DNA of 64,000 nt, from the NCBI GenBank assembly GCA_002356455.1, contig AP017968.1:2356001-2420000 (forward strand), given 5' to 3'. The position numbers were made by a program, and so were the translations under genes. Below the pieces are notes generated by a model that saw nothing but the letters and a program-made list of their open reading frames with translations, did no database searches and was not told the DNA's origin. Positions within the stretch are counted from its first letter, which is position 1. Every line of letters starts with the position of its first letter. This document shows, piece by piece, positions 1 through 9,843 of this stretch. The stretch is from Fusobacterium varium (GTDB lineage Bacteria; Fusobacteriota; Fusobacteriia; Fusobacteriales; Fusobacteriaceae).

Positions 1-1133
1 TTTTTTATTCCATAAGCAAGTATAAGAAGCACAGCTCCAGTTATACTTCCCAGAAAATGTGATATTTTGATAGTAAACACTGGAAGTATATCCTTTAATA
101 TCTTTATTCTGTAAATAAGCGGAGGCATACTTCCTGATATTATGAGCACTATTCCTGCTGCAAATATCAGTATAGATATAAGGAGAGGAATGAGAGAAAT
201 TATAAATTTTCCAAGAATCAGTGATATATTTTTAAGCTCACCTTTTTTTAATAATATTCTATAAATACAATAAGACACAAGTGCTATTCCAAATGGAGCT
301 ATATAATACAAAAGTCTGAATATTATCAAAGCTGCTACTATTACTGAGGGAGGGTAATATTTTCCCATTAAAGTAAGAAATACATAATCAAAAGCTCCTA
401 TTCCTCCAGGCAGATTACTTAATACACCTATAATCTGTGCACTAAGAAATATTGGAAAAAATTTGATAAATGTAAGAGAATCACTATGAGGAAGAAATAT
501 ATATATTAATCCTGATACAAGTACCCAATCTATAAGTGATATCAATATTTGAAATACAGATATTTCAAGACTTTTCTTTTTTGAAAATACTTTATGAGAT
601 GAATATGATATTGCTATTATTAAAAGAATAATTCCCACTTCTCTAGTCGTATTAAAATAAAAATTGAATCTTGTTAAATCTACTGGTTCAAATGTGAGAA
701 ATAAACCTCCTACCCATAAAAGTCCTACCCAAAAACTTATATAGCAAAATTTTATTACTTTTATTATACTTTTATAAGGAACATTCCACAAAGAATATAA
801 ATTAATTCTCAATCCTGATCCTGTAAGCCCTGAAAGACCTATAGAATTAGCAAATGCATAACTTATAAAAGAAGTAAAAATTATTTTTAAATTAGACAAC
901 TGTAATTTTTCATTTTTAAATGCCAGCACATCATACATAGTCAGCAAAAAATAATCAATTATCACTATACCTATTCCAAGTATTACATATCCACTATTTA
1001 TAGCTTTTAATGACTCTTTTATATCTTTTATACTGTATATCTTCATCTCTTTATGGATAAAATATATCACTACACAGAATATTCCTATTTCAAGTAAGTA
1101 TTTAAGTTTATCGTATCTGCCTTTATTATACAT
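1..1133 (-). CDS. MprF/YbhN-like multi-TM membrane protein (partial)
   Basis: Reading the minus strand from the ATG at 1133 gives an open frame that runs off the window start, so only the N-terminal ~377 residues are present. The start follows a strong AGGAGG box. The product is almost all hydrophobic helices and carries the stretch NLPGGIGAFD near residue 240, which is characteristic of the lysylphosphatidylglycerol synthase transmembrane region (UPF0104/MprF flippase domain). After this core come further helices ending in LGSITGAVLLILAYGI, as in the second half of the MprF membrane region. A cytosolic aminoacyl-transferase domain, which would distinguish full MprF (modifying phosphatidylglycerol with an amino acid) from a YbhN-only protein, would lie outside the window. 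Family call is firm; full MprF identity is inferred. Confidence 0.75.
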   Translation of the reverse strand, partial: MYNKGRYDKLKYLLEIGIFCVVIYFIHKEMKIYSIKDIKESLKAINSGYVILGIGIVIIDYFLLTMYDVLAFKNEKLQLSNLKIIFTSFISYAFANSIGLSGLTGSGLRINLYSLWNVPYKSIIKVIKFCYISFWVGLLWVGGLFLTFEPVDLTRFNFYFNTTREVGIILLIIAISYSSHKVFSKKKSLEISVFQILISLIDWVLVSGLIYIFLPHSDSLTFIKFFPIFLSAQIIGVLSNLPGGIGAFDYVFLTLMGKYYPPSVIVAALIIFRLLYYIAPFGIALVSYCIYRILLKKGELKNISLILGKFIISLIPLLISILIFAAGIVLIISGSMPPLIYRIKILKDILPVFTIKISHFLGSITGAVLLILAYGIK

Positions 1134-1354
1134 ATTTTTTCCTCCTAGTTTTTATACCTATTATAGGTATTAGAAAAAAATCATATTATCCTTTTTAAAG
1201 GGAAAAGTGTTATGGGTGAGATATGCTTTTTCTAATATTTAAAAAAGAGGTTTATTCTTGAATAAAAATAAAATTTTAGAGTTTTAGCTGATAAACTCTT
1301 AAAACTTAAAGTATTTTCAAGGATCCCCCTCTTTTATTTTCATTTTTTTTAATT

Positions 1355-2074
1355 TTAAATTTTTATCTTTATATATTTTTTTATATCTTTTTTATCAAAT
1401 TTAAATATAGGCATTCCACTTGAATATGGTGCTATTTCGTAGTGAGGATAAAGAAATACTACATTATCCCCTTCAAAATACATAACTGTATTCTTTACAT
1501 TTGCTTCAGCATTTTCAAAGAATAATACCTCTTTTCCCTCAGTATTCAAAGCATATCTGCTTCCATTATTTTCTTTGCTTTTAGCTATTATATCATTCAT
1601 TTTCATATTAAAATATTCTTCTGCATTCTCATCAAATATGACATCATAATTAAGCAGAGAATAATCTTTTTTATTTATATTATATGTTTCAGTAGTAGTA
1701 ATTCCATGAGCTCCTCCTTGATAAACATATGTAGTTATAACAAGAGAAAGAATATTGAAATCATTTTCTTTTATTTCATAAGCCATCTTGGCTTCTATTG
1801 GAGTTTCTTTTGTTCCGATATCTGATGAACCTACTAAATTTTCTATTATTATTCTTGCACTTTCCTGAAGAGAGAGGTTCAAATAGGAAATATCTTCATT
1901 TTCTACTCCCTTTATCTGTGGAATAACAATATCATAATTATATTTTTCCTTATTTTCTTTATACTCAAGTTTTTCTACATTAGAATTATCTTTAACTGCA
2001 GTTTTTCCATTTTCACATGATACAAAAAGGAAAACAAGCAGCAGCAATCCTAGAAAACTTTTCATTTTTTTCAT
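1355..2074 (-). CDS. DUF3298/RsiV-like lipoprotein
   Basis: 239 aa. The N-terminus (MKKMKSFLGLLLLVFLFVSC) is a lipoprotein signal with the lipobox cysteine at residue 20, so the protein is probably membrane-anchored outside the cytoplasm. Around residues 118-150 it has YQGGAHG followed by a T-rich strand and NINKKDYSLLNYDVIFD, the core of the DUF3298 domain found in RsiV/PdaC-type proteins. RsiV binds lysozyme as an anti-sigma factor, but this protein lacks a cytoplasmic anti-sigma segment, so a sensor role is not supported. Monocistronic; the start has an AGGAG box 9 nt upstream. Molecular function unknown beyond the domain. Confidence 0.75.
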   Translation of the reverse strand: MKKMKSFLGLLLLVFLFVSCENGKTAVKDNSNVEKLEYKENKEKYNYDIVIPQIKGVENEDISYLNLSLQESARIIIENLVGSSDIGTKETPIEAKMAYEIKENDFNILSLVITTYVYQGGAHGITTTETYNINKKDYSLLNYDVIFDENAEEYFNMKMNDIIAKSKENNGSRYALNTEGKEVLFFENAEANVKNTVMYFEGDNVVFLYPHYEIAPYSSGMPIFKFDKKDIKKYIKIKI

Positions 2075-2360
2075 AAATTTACACTCCTATATTCTTCAAA
2101 ATAATAACATAATACATTTTATCATATGCTCAACTTTATGTAAACACAAAGTAACAATCTCTATTCTGCCCTTTGAAATAAAATAATACTATTTTTACCT
2201 AAATTACTCATAAATCTATAAAATTTTTTTAGATTTTTTATTTATAAAAATGCAATAGTCCTTAGCTTAAAAATAGAACTTAAAAGTTTTTTATTAAAAT
2301 AATTTATTCTTAATTCCTATATTTTCAAACTATCTTTAATCTTTTAATTATTTTTATTTA

Positions 2361-5300
2361 TTAAAATCTATATCCTGCTCCAAAACTTGTTCTGATATCT
2401 TTGGTATTATCTGATATTCTTCCTTCCATTTCTCCATAAATACTTACTCCATTTCTAAAAAGTTTTTCTCCTTTTACTTTCATTACAAGATAATCTCTGT
2501 CTTCCTCATGTCCCTTTATTTTAAATTTATTATTTTTATTTCCTGCAAATAACACTCTCATATCTGCATCATTTCCTGTAAGTACCCTTTCATATCCCAA
2601 AGCTATTATTCCTCTTCCTGATTTGAAATTCTTTATTCCTTCTATTCCTAATCCTGCTGTTGTATAAATATTTTTAGATTTTTCAAATCTTTGAGAATAT
2701 ATTCCTGCTCCCTTTTCTTTAAAGTCTTCATTTTCATATCTGATAATATTTACCTCTCCATGTGGATAAATAGATTTTGTCATCTCATAATTTACTTTTG
2801 CCCCTGCTTCCAATGTCCAGCTGTCATATTTCCCTTTTGCTTTCCTATCTAATACAGTTAAATTTCTCTCACTTTCATTTCTTTGTAATCCTATCCCTAG
2901 ATAACTATTTATACTTACTTTATTCTTTTCATAATTTCCATATAGCCCTGTTCTAAAGTCCTTTATCTCACCTTTATCATTTCCTGATTTTATGTCATTC
3001 TCTCCATAAGCTAGATAATATCCACCTTTATAATTACTGTTAAGTTGAAAATCATTCCCTAATATGAAACCTTTCATATCTATATCAATAGCACTCATTC
3101 CCCTATTGCCATCAATGTCTTTCCATCCATTCAATACCTTTACCCACATATTTTTATCCAGTGATATTACTGAATTTTCTGCTTTATCAAGTACCATATC
3201 GCTGTCAGATAATCTTGAATATATTGAACTGTTTATCCTTGTATTCAAAGGGAGATTATGTATCATATCTGATTGCAGTCCCCCATATATTTCCTGAAAA
3301 GCTTTTAAAGCTGATCTTTTATCTCTTATATTATATAGAACATCAAGTTCTCTCTGCTCATTTTTTCCAGAAAGCGCTATATACATAGCTTCCAAAGCTT
3401 CTGATGAAGTTTTTTCACTACTGTTCATTTCAGATAATGAATTTAAACCAGCTGTTTTATTTACTGCTAAATTATAGCTTGCAGCTACAGCTCTAATCAG
3501 AGATTTTTCTACATCATACCCTAAGAAGAGGGATAATTTTCCTGTAAGATTTTCTACATCTGCATTATCCTTTTCAGACACTAGAAACCCACTATACACA
3601 TATTCTGGTATAGCTGCTCCATTTATTTCTATTATTGTTCCTGCTATATTTTCTATACTTCCTACTGAAAGAGTACTATTTTTTGTTCCATCTATATTTA
3701 CTACTATACTTCCTGTTGAGTTAAATTTTCCTTCTACTGTAAGAATATCTGTACTTCCCCAGCTTCCAGCCTGTACTTTTCCATAATTATATAAATCTCC
3801 ATTAATAGTTCCTTTACCTGCAATAATTCCAGTTCCCATTTCATCATTAAGACTGTAAGCATTACCAGCTACTGAACCGTCTATCTGCAGAGTTCCTCCT
3901 CCTGCTATACTTGCTCCTTTATAAGTATTATTCCCTGCAAGAGAAAGTGTTCCTGCTCCCTCTTTCAGCAATCCAACTGAAAGTCCTACCAGCCCATTTT
4001 CTTCTGCTCTTTTATTGTATTCATCTATATATTTTTTTCCATTCGACAAAAGAATATCATTATCAGTAGATGTTACTATTTTTCCATTCTCACTGTTATA
4101 TCTATATTCATTAGAAAGATAAAACTTAAACATTTTATCAAAGTATTCTTTTTCTTCATCTGTTAAACTTGTATTTTTAGTTATATATTCACTCAACTTT
4201 CCTTTTTCTTCAGCAGAAAATTTATTTATATTTACTATTTTATCTAGTTTTTCTTTTGCTGTCATATAACCAGCTTTTGTTTCAGATATATCATTACTCC
4301 ATGTTGAATCAAAACCCATTGTATTTATTGTGTAGAGTGCCTGTGTTTTACTTAAATATTTATTCACTCTATTATTTGATGAGCTTATATCTTCTTTTCC
4401 CAATCTTCTGGCATTGAGAGTTCCTAATCCCTTTACTGCATTTCCTGCGTTCACTATCCCCTGTCCATAAACTATTTCATATGGTACATTTTCATAGACA
4501 GTAATTAAATTTCCTTCCATATAAATTTTTATAAAATTTTCTTTATTTATATTTTCTCCCCATCCCAAATAAAACATTCGCAGCATTTCTTCATTCGCCT
4601 CATAATATTTCTCTATATCCTTTTTTAATTTAGCTTTAGAATCTGGTTTCTCAGTAAAATATATCATATTTAAAACAGGGGGGTTATTTTCATCTTCCTG
4701 CATTGTTACTGCAAATTCTTGAGATTTATCAATGATTTTACTTGTTGTAGACAGTAATACATCTCCTATCTGCTTTCCTGACATATATGGAAAAGCTTCC
4801 TGTACTAATCCTCCTGTCCCTGTTACAATTGGAGCTGCTTGAGAAGTCCCAGCCATAGGAATATATTTTTGAAAATCAGCAGCATCTGCCGAATTTAACA
4901 TTACTCCTGGTGCAGATATACTGTTTTCTTCATTATATTTATTTAAATCTGAAAATACTGCTAGAAATCCTGGTTTATCTTTTTCTGAATATGTATCTAA
5001 TGCTGTTACTCCTATTATATTATTTTTTACTTCCTTATCTAGATATGACAATAAAGGAATTAATGAAGGGGTTATATGCCCAGAGTTTCCATTAGCAAAA
5101 ATCAATAATTTATTGTATGATTTCATACTTTCTTTTAAAATATTAGTTCTATCTGAATACTCCTCATCTATATATTTTAAAAGTCCTTCTCTACCTCGAT
5201 ATTCCTCATTAATATTATGAAGTTCATCAATATATACTATTCTATTCCCCCAACTATTATTAATTATTTTTATATCTTCTCTTGTATTAATATAATTATA

Positions 5301-5789
5301 TGCCTCTTTTAATCCCTTAACAGTCAAAAAAATACCTGATGCAAAATTACTGTTAAATGCTGCTCCATGCATTCCTTTTCCATCCTTTGAAGCTGACATT
5401 ATTCCTGCCACATGAGTTCCATGATCATTCTTTACCCAATCTATTCCTTCTGGTATTTCTCCTATTATATATGATTTATCTTTATTTAAAAATTCACTAT
5501 GTGACAAATTTACATACCTATCTACTATTCCTAATGTCACTCCTTTTCCTGTATATCCCTGTGCATAAGCCTCTGCTGCATTTATTGCATCTAATGGATT
5601 ATTTCCTTCTCCATTACCCATATAGTAATATTCTTCTGTTCTATATTTCTCTGCTTTCTTTTTTATCTCTTCTTCTGTCATTGACATAGACAATGTTCCA
5701 ACTATTAGAAATATCCCCATTGTTCTCAATGTCATTTTTATTTTTCTTTTGAACATTCTCTTCATATATTTAAAATCTTTCTCAAACAT
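2361..5789 (-). CDS. Subtilisin-like serine protease autotransporter (fusolisin-type)
   Basis: 1142 aa, type Va secretion. Residues ~20-37 form an extended signal sequence. The peptidase S8 domain spans roughly 60-340 with the triad visible as Asp90 (GIVDRYV), His123 (DHGTHVAGI) and Ser316 (GTSQAAP); Asn235 (NGNSG) fits the oxyanion position. Residues ~610-660 contain a GAGTLSLAGNNTYKG / GGGTLQIDGSVAG stretch, the passenger-associated repeat that starts beta-helix folding. The last ~260 residues are an autotransporter beta-barrel ending in the aromatic GAGYRF. It resembles fusolisin-type proteases of Fusobacterium, which cleave host proteins. The start at 5789 is supported by a GGGGG box; in-frame ATGs at codons 9 and 19 are alternatives. 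Single-gene unit with long AT-rich flanks. Confidence 0.9.
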   Translation of the reverse strand: MFEKDFKYMKRMFKRKIKMTLRTMGIFLIVGTLSMSMTEEEIKKKAEKYRTEEYYYMGNGEGNNPLDAINAAEAYAQGYTGKGVTLGIVDRYVNLSHSEFLNKDKSYIIGEIPEGIDWVKNDHGTHVAGIMSASKDGKGMHGAAFNSNFASGIFLTVKGLKEAYNYINTREDIKIINNSWGNRIVYIDELHNINEEYRGREGLLKYIDEEYSDRTNILKESMKSYNKLLIFANGNSGHITPSLIPLLSYLDKEVKNNIIGVTALDTYSEKDKPGFLAVFSDLNKYNEENSISAPGVMLNSADAADFQKYIPMAGTSQAAPIVTGTGGLVQEAFPYMSGKQIGDVLLSTTSKIIDKSQEFAVTMQEDENNPPVLNMIYFTEKPDSKAKLKKDIEKYYEANEEMLRMFYLGWGENINKENFIKIYMEGNLITVYENVPYEIVYGQGIVNAGNAVKGLGTLNARRLGKEDISSSNNRVNKYLSKTQALYTINTMGFDSTWSNDISETKAGYMTAKEKLDKIVNINKFSAEEKGKLSEYITKNTSLTDEEKEYFDKMFKFYLSNEYRYNSENGKIVTSTDNDILLSNGKKYIDEYNKRAEENGLVGLSVGLLKEGAGTLSLAGNNTYKGASIAGGGTLQIDGSVAGNAYSLNDEMGTGIIAGKGTINGDLYNYGKVQAGSWGSTDILTVEGKFNSTGSIVVNIDGTKNSTLSVGSIENIAGTIIEINGAAIPEYVYSGFLVSEKDNADVENLTGKLSLFLGYDVEKSLIRAVAASYNLAVNKTAGLNSLSEMNSSEKTSSEALEAMYIALSGKNEQRELDVLYNIRDKRSALKAFQEIYGGLQSDMIHNLPLNTRINSSIYSRLSDSDMVLDKAENSVISLDKNMWVKVLNGWKDIDGNRGMSAIDIDMKGFILGNDFQLNSNYKGGYYLAYGENDIKSGNDKGEIKDFRTGLYGNYEKNKVSINSYLGIGLQRNESERNLTVLDRKAKGKYDSWTLEAGAKVNYEMTKSIYPHGEVNIIRYENEDFKEKGAGIYSQRFEKSKNIYTTAGLGIEGIKNFKSGRGIIALGYERVLTGNDADMRVLFAGNKNNKFKIKGHEEDRDYLVMKVKGEKLFRNGVSIYGEMEGRISDNTKDIRTSFGAGYRF

Positions 5790-6207
5790 ATTAATTCCCC
5801 CAGATTATTTTATTCCATATTCCTTGATTTTTTTATAAATATAGTATAGTATATTATTCTCTAAAAGAAAAGATTTTTACTTAAATAATATTTTGAAATT
5901 TACTGTTACAAAATTTTCTAATACCATTAGAATTAATTTTTCATATAGATAATATTTCAGATCAAATAAATATTTTTTTAATTAGCCATACTAAAATTTT
6001 ATTCTCTATTCAAAAGAATATTTTACCCATATTTTCTTTTCTAGTATTTAAAAACCTTCTCTTTTTATTCATACTTTAACATAATTTTTTTCTATATATT
6101 TTCATTCCCCAAAAATGAATTTTATCTTTTCTGCAGTATATAATTATACACACATCACAACTTCTTTTTTATGGAGGTAGATAGAATTGCTCTATTGTAT
6201 TTAACAG
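5790..6207. other. AT-rich intergenic, no gene seen
   Basis: Divergent spacer between the autotransporter and the binding-protein gene. I find no convincing coding frame, RNA hairpin or repeat here apart from homopolymer tracts. Confidence 0.6.
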
Positions 6208-6236
6208 TTGTTTTTTTTTGTGATTGCCTTTATAAT
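6208..6236 (+). promoter_or_regulatory. Sigma-70 promoter for the SBP/SorC pair
   Basis: TTGTTT (6208-6213), a 17-bp spacer, then a consensus TATAAT (6231-6236), 34 bp before the ATG at 6271. The short leader leaves room only for the AAGGAG ribosome-binding site. Confidence 0.55.
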
Positions 6237-6270
6237 ATAATAATGAAAATGAAAAAGGAGAGATTTATTT

Positions 6271-7794
6271 ATGTTAAAAAAATTATTTATGATTTTATTA
6301 AGCTGTACAATACTTTTTTCTGCATGTTCAGATGATAAAGCAGAAACTTCAGCAAAAACTATGAAAGAAAAACTTATAGTAGCCCAGGATGGAGAACCTA
6401 AATCATTAGATGTTCATCAGGGAAATGATGGTTTTTCATTAAGAGCCAACAAACTTATTTATTCAAGACTGGTGGAATCAGATGGTGATATGAATATTCT
6501 GCCTGGATTAGCAGAATCTTGGAAACAAATAGATGACAAAACTATGCAGTTCAAATTAAGAAAAGGAGTAAAATTCCATAATGGATATGATTTTACTGCT
6601 GAAGATGTTAAGTTTTCATTTGATAGAATGGCTAATTCACCTAGAATAGCTTTTGTTCTTCCTCCTATTGAAAAAGTAGAAGTTGTTGATGATTATACTG
6701 TAAATATTGTTACTAAGACACCATTTGGTCCATTACTTGCACATCTTTCTCATCCTGCGTTAGGAATTGTAAGTAAAAAACTTATTATTGAAGATGAGCA
6801 AAGTTTTAAAGATCATCCTGTTGGTACTGGAAGTTATAAATTTAAAGAGTGGATACCTGGTGATAGTTTGACTCTTGAAAAAAATGAAGATTATTTTGAT
6901 AAAAAAAATGGACTTAAATATATAGTATTTAAAAATATTGTAGAAGCTTCTAACAGAACTATTGGATTAGAAACTGGAGAAATAGACATCTCAATAGCTG
7001 TAAGTTCTGTAGATGAGAATACTATAAAAAATAACCCTAAACTTCAGCTAATTACAAAACCTTCTATTTCTTATTCTTATGTTGGAATGAATACACAAAA
7101 AACTCCATTAAACGATGTAAGAGTCAGAAAAGCTATAAACTATGCTGTAGATAAACAAGCTATTGTTGATGTAATTCTTAATGGAAGTGGTAAAATAGCT
7201 ACTTCTCCTATAGCTCCAGGAGTTTTTGGGTTTACTGATAAAACTAAAAACTATGAATACAATGTGGAAAAAGCTCGTGAATTGATGAAAGAAGCTGGAT
7301 ATGAAAATGGATTTAAAACAAGTATTTTAGTGTTTGGAGGAGAAGCTAATACTCAAACTGCTGAAATACTTCAAGCCTATTTAAAAGAAATTGGTATTGA
7401 TTTGAGAATAGATGTAGTAGAAGTCAGTGCTTACTGGGATGCTACAGAAAAAGGAAGACATAACCTTTTCTTAGGTTCATGGGGAGTAGTAACTGGAGAT
7501 GCTGACTATGGACTTTATGCAATGTATCATTCATCTGCAAAAGGTGGAGCTGGTAACAGAGATTTCTATGAAAATCCAAAAGTTGATGAACTTTTAGATA
7601 AAGCTAAAATGACTACTGATCCCGAAGAAAGAAAGAAGCTTTATGAAGAAATTCAATTATTAATAGTGGATGATGCACCTGATATCATGCTTTACAACAG
7701 AATATTAGCTGTTGGTGCTCAAAAAAATGTGAAAGGATTAAATATCCATCCAGTTACTCTTCATGACTTCAGCACTGTTTATATTGAAGATTAA
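6271..7794 (+). CDS. ABC transporter substrate-binding lipoprotein, family 5 (peptide/nickel type)
   Basis: 507 aa, normal for the SBP_bac_5 family. The N-terminus MLKKLFMILLSCTILFSAC is a lipoprotein signal with Cys at ~19. The mature part begins with KLIVAQDGEPKSLDVHQ and continues with GLAESW, LRKGVKFHNGYDFTAEDVKFSFDRM and VRKAINYAVDK, all standard blocks of DppA/OppA-type proteins that deliver oligopeptides (or nickel, glutathione, glycosides) to an ABC permease. The gene is followed after 21 bp by a SorC-type regulator, so the two are probably co-transcribed. No permease or ATPase gene is adjacent, so it must work with components encoded elsewhere, or the regulator responds to its ligand. 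Ligand cannot be told from sequence. Confidence 0.9.
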   Translation: MLKKLFMILLSCTILFSACSDDKAETSAKTMKEKLIVAQDGEPKSLDVHQGNDGFSLRANKLIYSRLVESDGDMNILPGLAESWKQIDDKTMQFKLRKGVKFHNGYDFTAEDVKFSFDRMANSPRIAFVLPPIEKVEVVDDYTVNIVTKTPFGPLLAHLSHPALGIVSKKLIIEDEQSFKDHPVGTGSYKFKEWIPGDSLTLEKNEDYFDKKNGLKYIVFKNIVEASNRTIGLETGEIDISIAVSSVDENTIKNNPKLQLITKPSISYSYVGMNTQKTPLNDVRVRKAINYAVDKQAIVDVILNGSGKIATSPIAPGVFGFTDKTKNYEYNVEKARELMKEAGYENGFKTSILVFGGEANTQTAEILQAYLKEIGIDLRIDVVEVSAYWDATEKGRHNLFLGSWGVVTGDADYGLYAMYHSSAKGGAGNRDFYENPKVDELLDKAKMTTDPEERKKLYEEIQLLIVDDAPDIMLYNRILAVGAQKNVKGLNIHPVTLHDFSTVYIED

Positions 7795-7815
7795 TCTGTA
7801 AATTGGAGGAAACAG

Positions 7816-8748
7816 ATGTTAGATGATAACGTTAAAACTCAAAAAATGGTAGAAATAGCCAAGATGTATTATGAAGAAGATCTTACCCAAAATGATATAG
7901 CAAAACGATTAGGGGTATCTCGTCCTCTTGTGAGCAAATTACTTGCTGACGCAAAAACGGCTGGTATAGTTACTATTCAAATAAACTCTCCATTTGTGAG
8001 TAATGAATTTCTTATGGAAGAGATCAAAAAGAAATATGATATTGATGGAGGGATGGTTATTCCTCAAGCTGACACAGACTATCTTACTGATCAGGTAATA
8101 TTAAACAATATAATATCATATATGAACAATGATCTGAAAAAATATAGAAAATTTGGACTTGGATGGGGAAAAAATATCGGTGACCTTGTTCAAAAACTTG
8201 AAATTTCAGAGAAAAGAATCGAACTTGAAGGTTATGTATGTCCTTTAGTGGGGAACATTTCTATGCCTACTAAAGATTTTCATTCAAATGAATTGATAAG
8301 AATATTTTCTCAAATGACTTTTCTCAAGCCATATTATCTCTTTGCTCCTGCATTTTTAGCTACTGAACAGGAGAAAAATCTGTTTATGAATATTGAAAAT
8401 TATAAAGATATAAAAAGATTATGGGAAAAACTTGATGTAGCTATTTTGGGCATTGGAAATCATCCATCTGTTCCTGACCTTGCTACAGCTTCAAGATTTG
8501 GAAATAATCTCCAGAAAGAAAAAGCTATTGGTAATATTCTTTCATATTATTATGATATAAATGGCAACTTTATAACTGGTGATGATGATTTTTCGATTGA
8601 AATTCCTTTAGAAGATTTAAGAAAAATTGAACATGTGATAGGTATTTGTTCTTCAAAAACAAGTAAGGATGCTGTTATTGGAGCTTTAAAAACAGGTATT
8701 ATAACGCATCTGGTAATAGATGAAAGCACAGCTAAGGAGATAATATAA
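7816..8748 (+). CDS. SorC/DeoR-type sugar-binding transcriptional regulator
   Basis: 310 aa. Residues ~8-60 are a winged helix-turn-helix (YYEEDLTQNDIAKRLGVSRPLVSKLLADAKTAGIV), and the rest matches the SorC-family effector domain, with the GLGWGKNIGDLVQKL and AILGIGNHPSVPD blocks typical of sugar-phosphate binding. These proteins sense a phosphorylated metabolite and regulate neighbouring transport or catabolic genes. The start has a GGAGG box and lies 21 bp after the binding-protein stop. SorC regulators usually accompany sugar genes, whereas the partner here is an oligopeptide-type SBP, which leaves the effector uncertain. Confidence 0.85.
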   Translation: MLDDNVKTQKMVEIAKMYYEEDLTQNDIAKRLGVSRPLVSKLLADAKTAGIVTIQINSPFVSNEFLMEEIKKKYDIDGGMVIPQADTDYLTDQVILNNIISYMNNDLKKYRKFGLGWGKNIGDLVQKLEISEKRIELEGYVCPLVGNISMPTKDFHSNELIRIFSQMTFLKPYYLFAPAFLATEQEKNLFMNIENYKDIKRLWEKLDVAILGIGNHPSVPDLATASRFGNNLQKEKAIGNILSYYYDINGNFITGDDDFSIEIPLEDLRKIEHVIGICSSKTSKDAVIGALKTGIITHLVIDESTAKEII

Positions 8749-8940
8749 TAGAAATACTTATCCTAAAAATTACTTTTATTATATCAGTATATTTATTTAT
8801 TAAAGGAATCTATTATTTTATCATATAAATTAAAATAGTTTTTTCATCACAAATAAATATATAAAATTGCTTATCTCATAGCTTGTTAAAATCAAAGTAT
8901 TTATTTCATAAAAAAACTTTAAAAAACTTTAAAAATATTA

Positions 8941-8969
8941 TTGACAGAAAAAATAAAATATGATATAAA
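8941..8969 (+). promoter_or_regulatory. Near-consensus sigma-70 promoter of a short transcript
   Basis: TTGACA (8941-8946), exactly 17 bp, then TATAAA (8964-8969), preceded by phased A/T tracts that resemble an UP element. No gene starts within 500 bp downstream; the first structure met is the hairpin at 8988-9023. Confidence 0.6.
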
Positions 8970-8975
8970 ATTAAC

Positions 8976-9025
8976 AGAATATCGCCTGCCTAGTGTGCGA
9001 TCAAGAAATGACTAGGCTTTTTTAT
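8976..9025 (+). ncRNA. Candidate ~50-nt small RNA with intrinsic terminator
   Basis: Starting about 7 nt after the -10 box above, the transcript would run into GCCTAGT (8988-8994) pairing with ACTAGGC (9011-9017), directly followed by TTTTTT. A second, mutually exclusive pairing is possible between TCGC (8982-8985) and GCGA (8997-9000). There is no open frame inside. Not a family I recognise; expression is inferred from promoter plus terminator only. Confidence 0.45.
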
Positions 9026-9480
9026 TTTTTGGAACTATAATTTTATTCTAAATATTTTTTAAGTATATACCTACTAATTTATAATTAATTTTTCTTCAAT
9101 CCCTTTCCCTTCTATCGCAATTTAAATAAAATTCCTATATACCTTTACTATATATTCTTATTATTCTCTAGTACATTTAATAAAAAATATTAATTTTATT
9201 TTAAATTTTGTTATAGATTTTTTTAATTCTTTAAATCTATTTTATTTTTTCTAATTTTAAAAATATATTTCAAATCTGCCAATATCTATCCAGTTATGAT
9301 GTAAAGACTTTCTTTATAAACAAATCTCTATTTTTATAAAATTCTTATTTATTTATAATAATAATATTAATTTTTAGAATTATTACAATTATTTAACAAA
9401 AAGAAAATTTATTTAATAAAAAATAAAGGGTTTTTCATCTTATTTTTAGAATAACCTTATTAAAATATCAATTAAAACAG
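9026..9480. other. AT-rich intergenic, nothing recognised
   Basis: Between the candidate small RNA and the small peptide gene. Very high AT, no ORF with a ribosome-binding site and no clear hairpin. Confidence 0.55.
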
Positions 9481-9493
9481 GGGAGTTTTTTTT

Positions 9494-9592
9494 ATGAAAG
9501 TTCTTTTATTCTTTTTAATCTGCCTTTTCGGACTATCATTATTTTTTGTTGGAATATGTATCTATTGCTTTGAATTCTTAATACTTTTTTAG
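9494..9592 (+). CDS. Small hydrophobic peptide (32 aa)
   Basis: ATG at 9494 behind an AGGGGAG box. The predicted product has Lys at position 2, then one long hydrophobic segment rich in Leu, Phe, Ile and Cys (residues 3-32) and a single Glu at 27. It would be a one-span membrane peptide. A hairpin with a T-run at 9733-9768 could end its transcript. Too short for family assignment; it could be a toxin-like or regulatory membrane peptide or a chance frame. Confidence 0.35.
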   Translation: MKVLLFFLICLFGLSLFFVGICIYCFEFLILF

Positions 9593-9732
9593 TACTTTAA
9601 ATTTAAAATTTATTACCTCTGCCTTGAATGGTTTTTCATATTATTGTTCAATTATTTTTGTAGTTCATATCAATTTTCTTATATTTATTCAAAATAATTA
9701 TAAAGGAAGAAACTAAAATCACTGTATAGCCA

Positions 9733-9768
9733 AACATATACTAATTAAGTTTTAGTATATGTTTTTTT
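9733..9768 (+). terminator. Intrinsic terminator
   Basis: AACATATACTA (9733-9743) pairs perfectly with TAGTATATGTT (9753-9763) and is followed by a run of T. It separates the small peptide region from the sigma-factor gene. Confidence 0.65.
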
Positions 9769-9843
9769 ATATACAATGATACTCATGTTTTAAAAATCTT
9801 TTTATTATCATTACATAAACTTAGAACACAGGAGGAAAAGAAC

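Noticed and set aside
5357-5689. 110-aa plus-strand frame opposite the autotransporter
   Set aside because: Leu/His-rich antisense shadow of the protease domain with no ribosome site.
6171-6333. Plus-strand frame beginning MEVDRIALLYLTVVFFCDCLYN before the binding-protein gene, toxin-like in look
   Set aside because: No ribosome-binding site; it crosses the -35/-10 of the SBP promoter and overlaps the SBP signal peptide in another frame.
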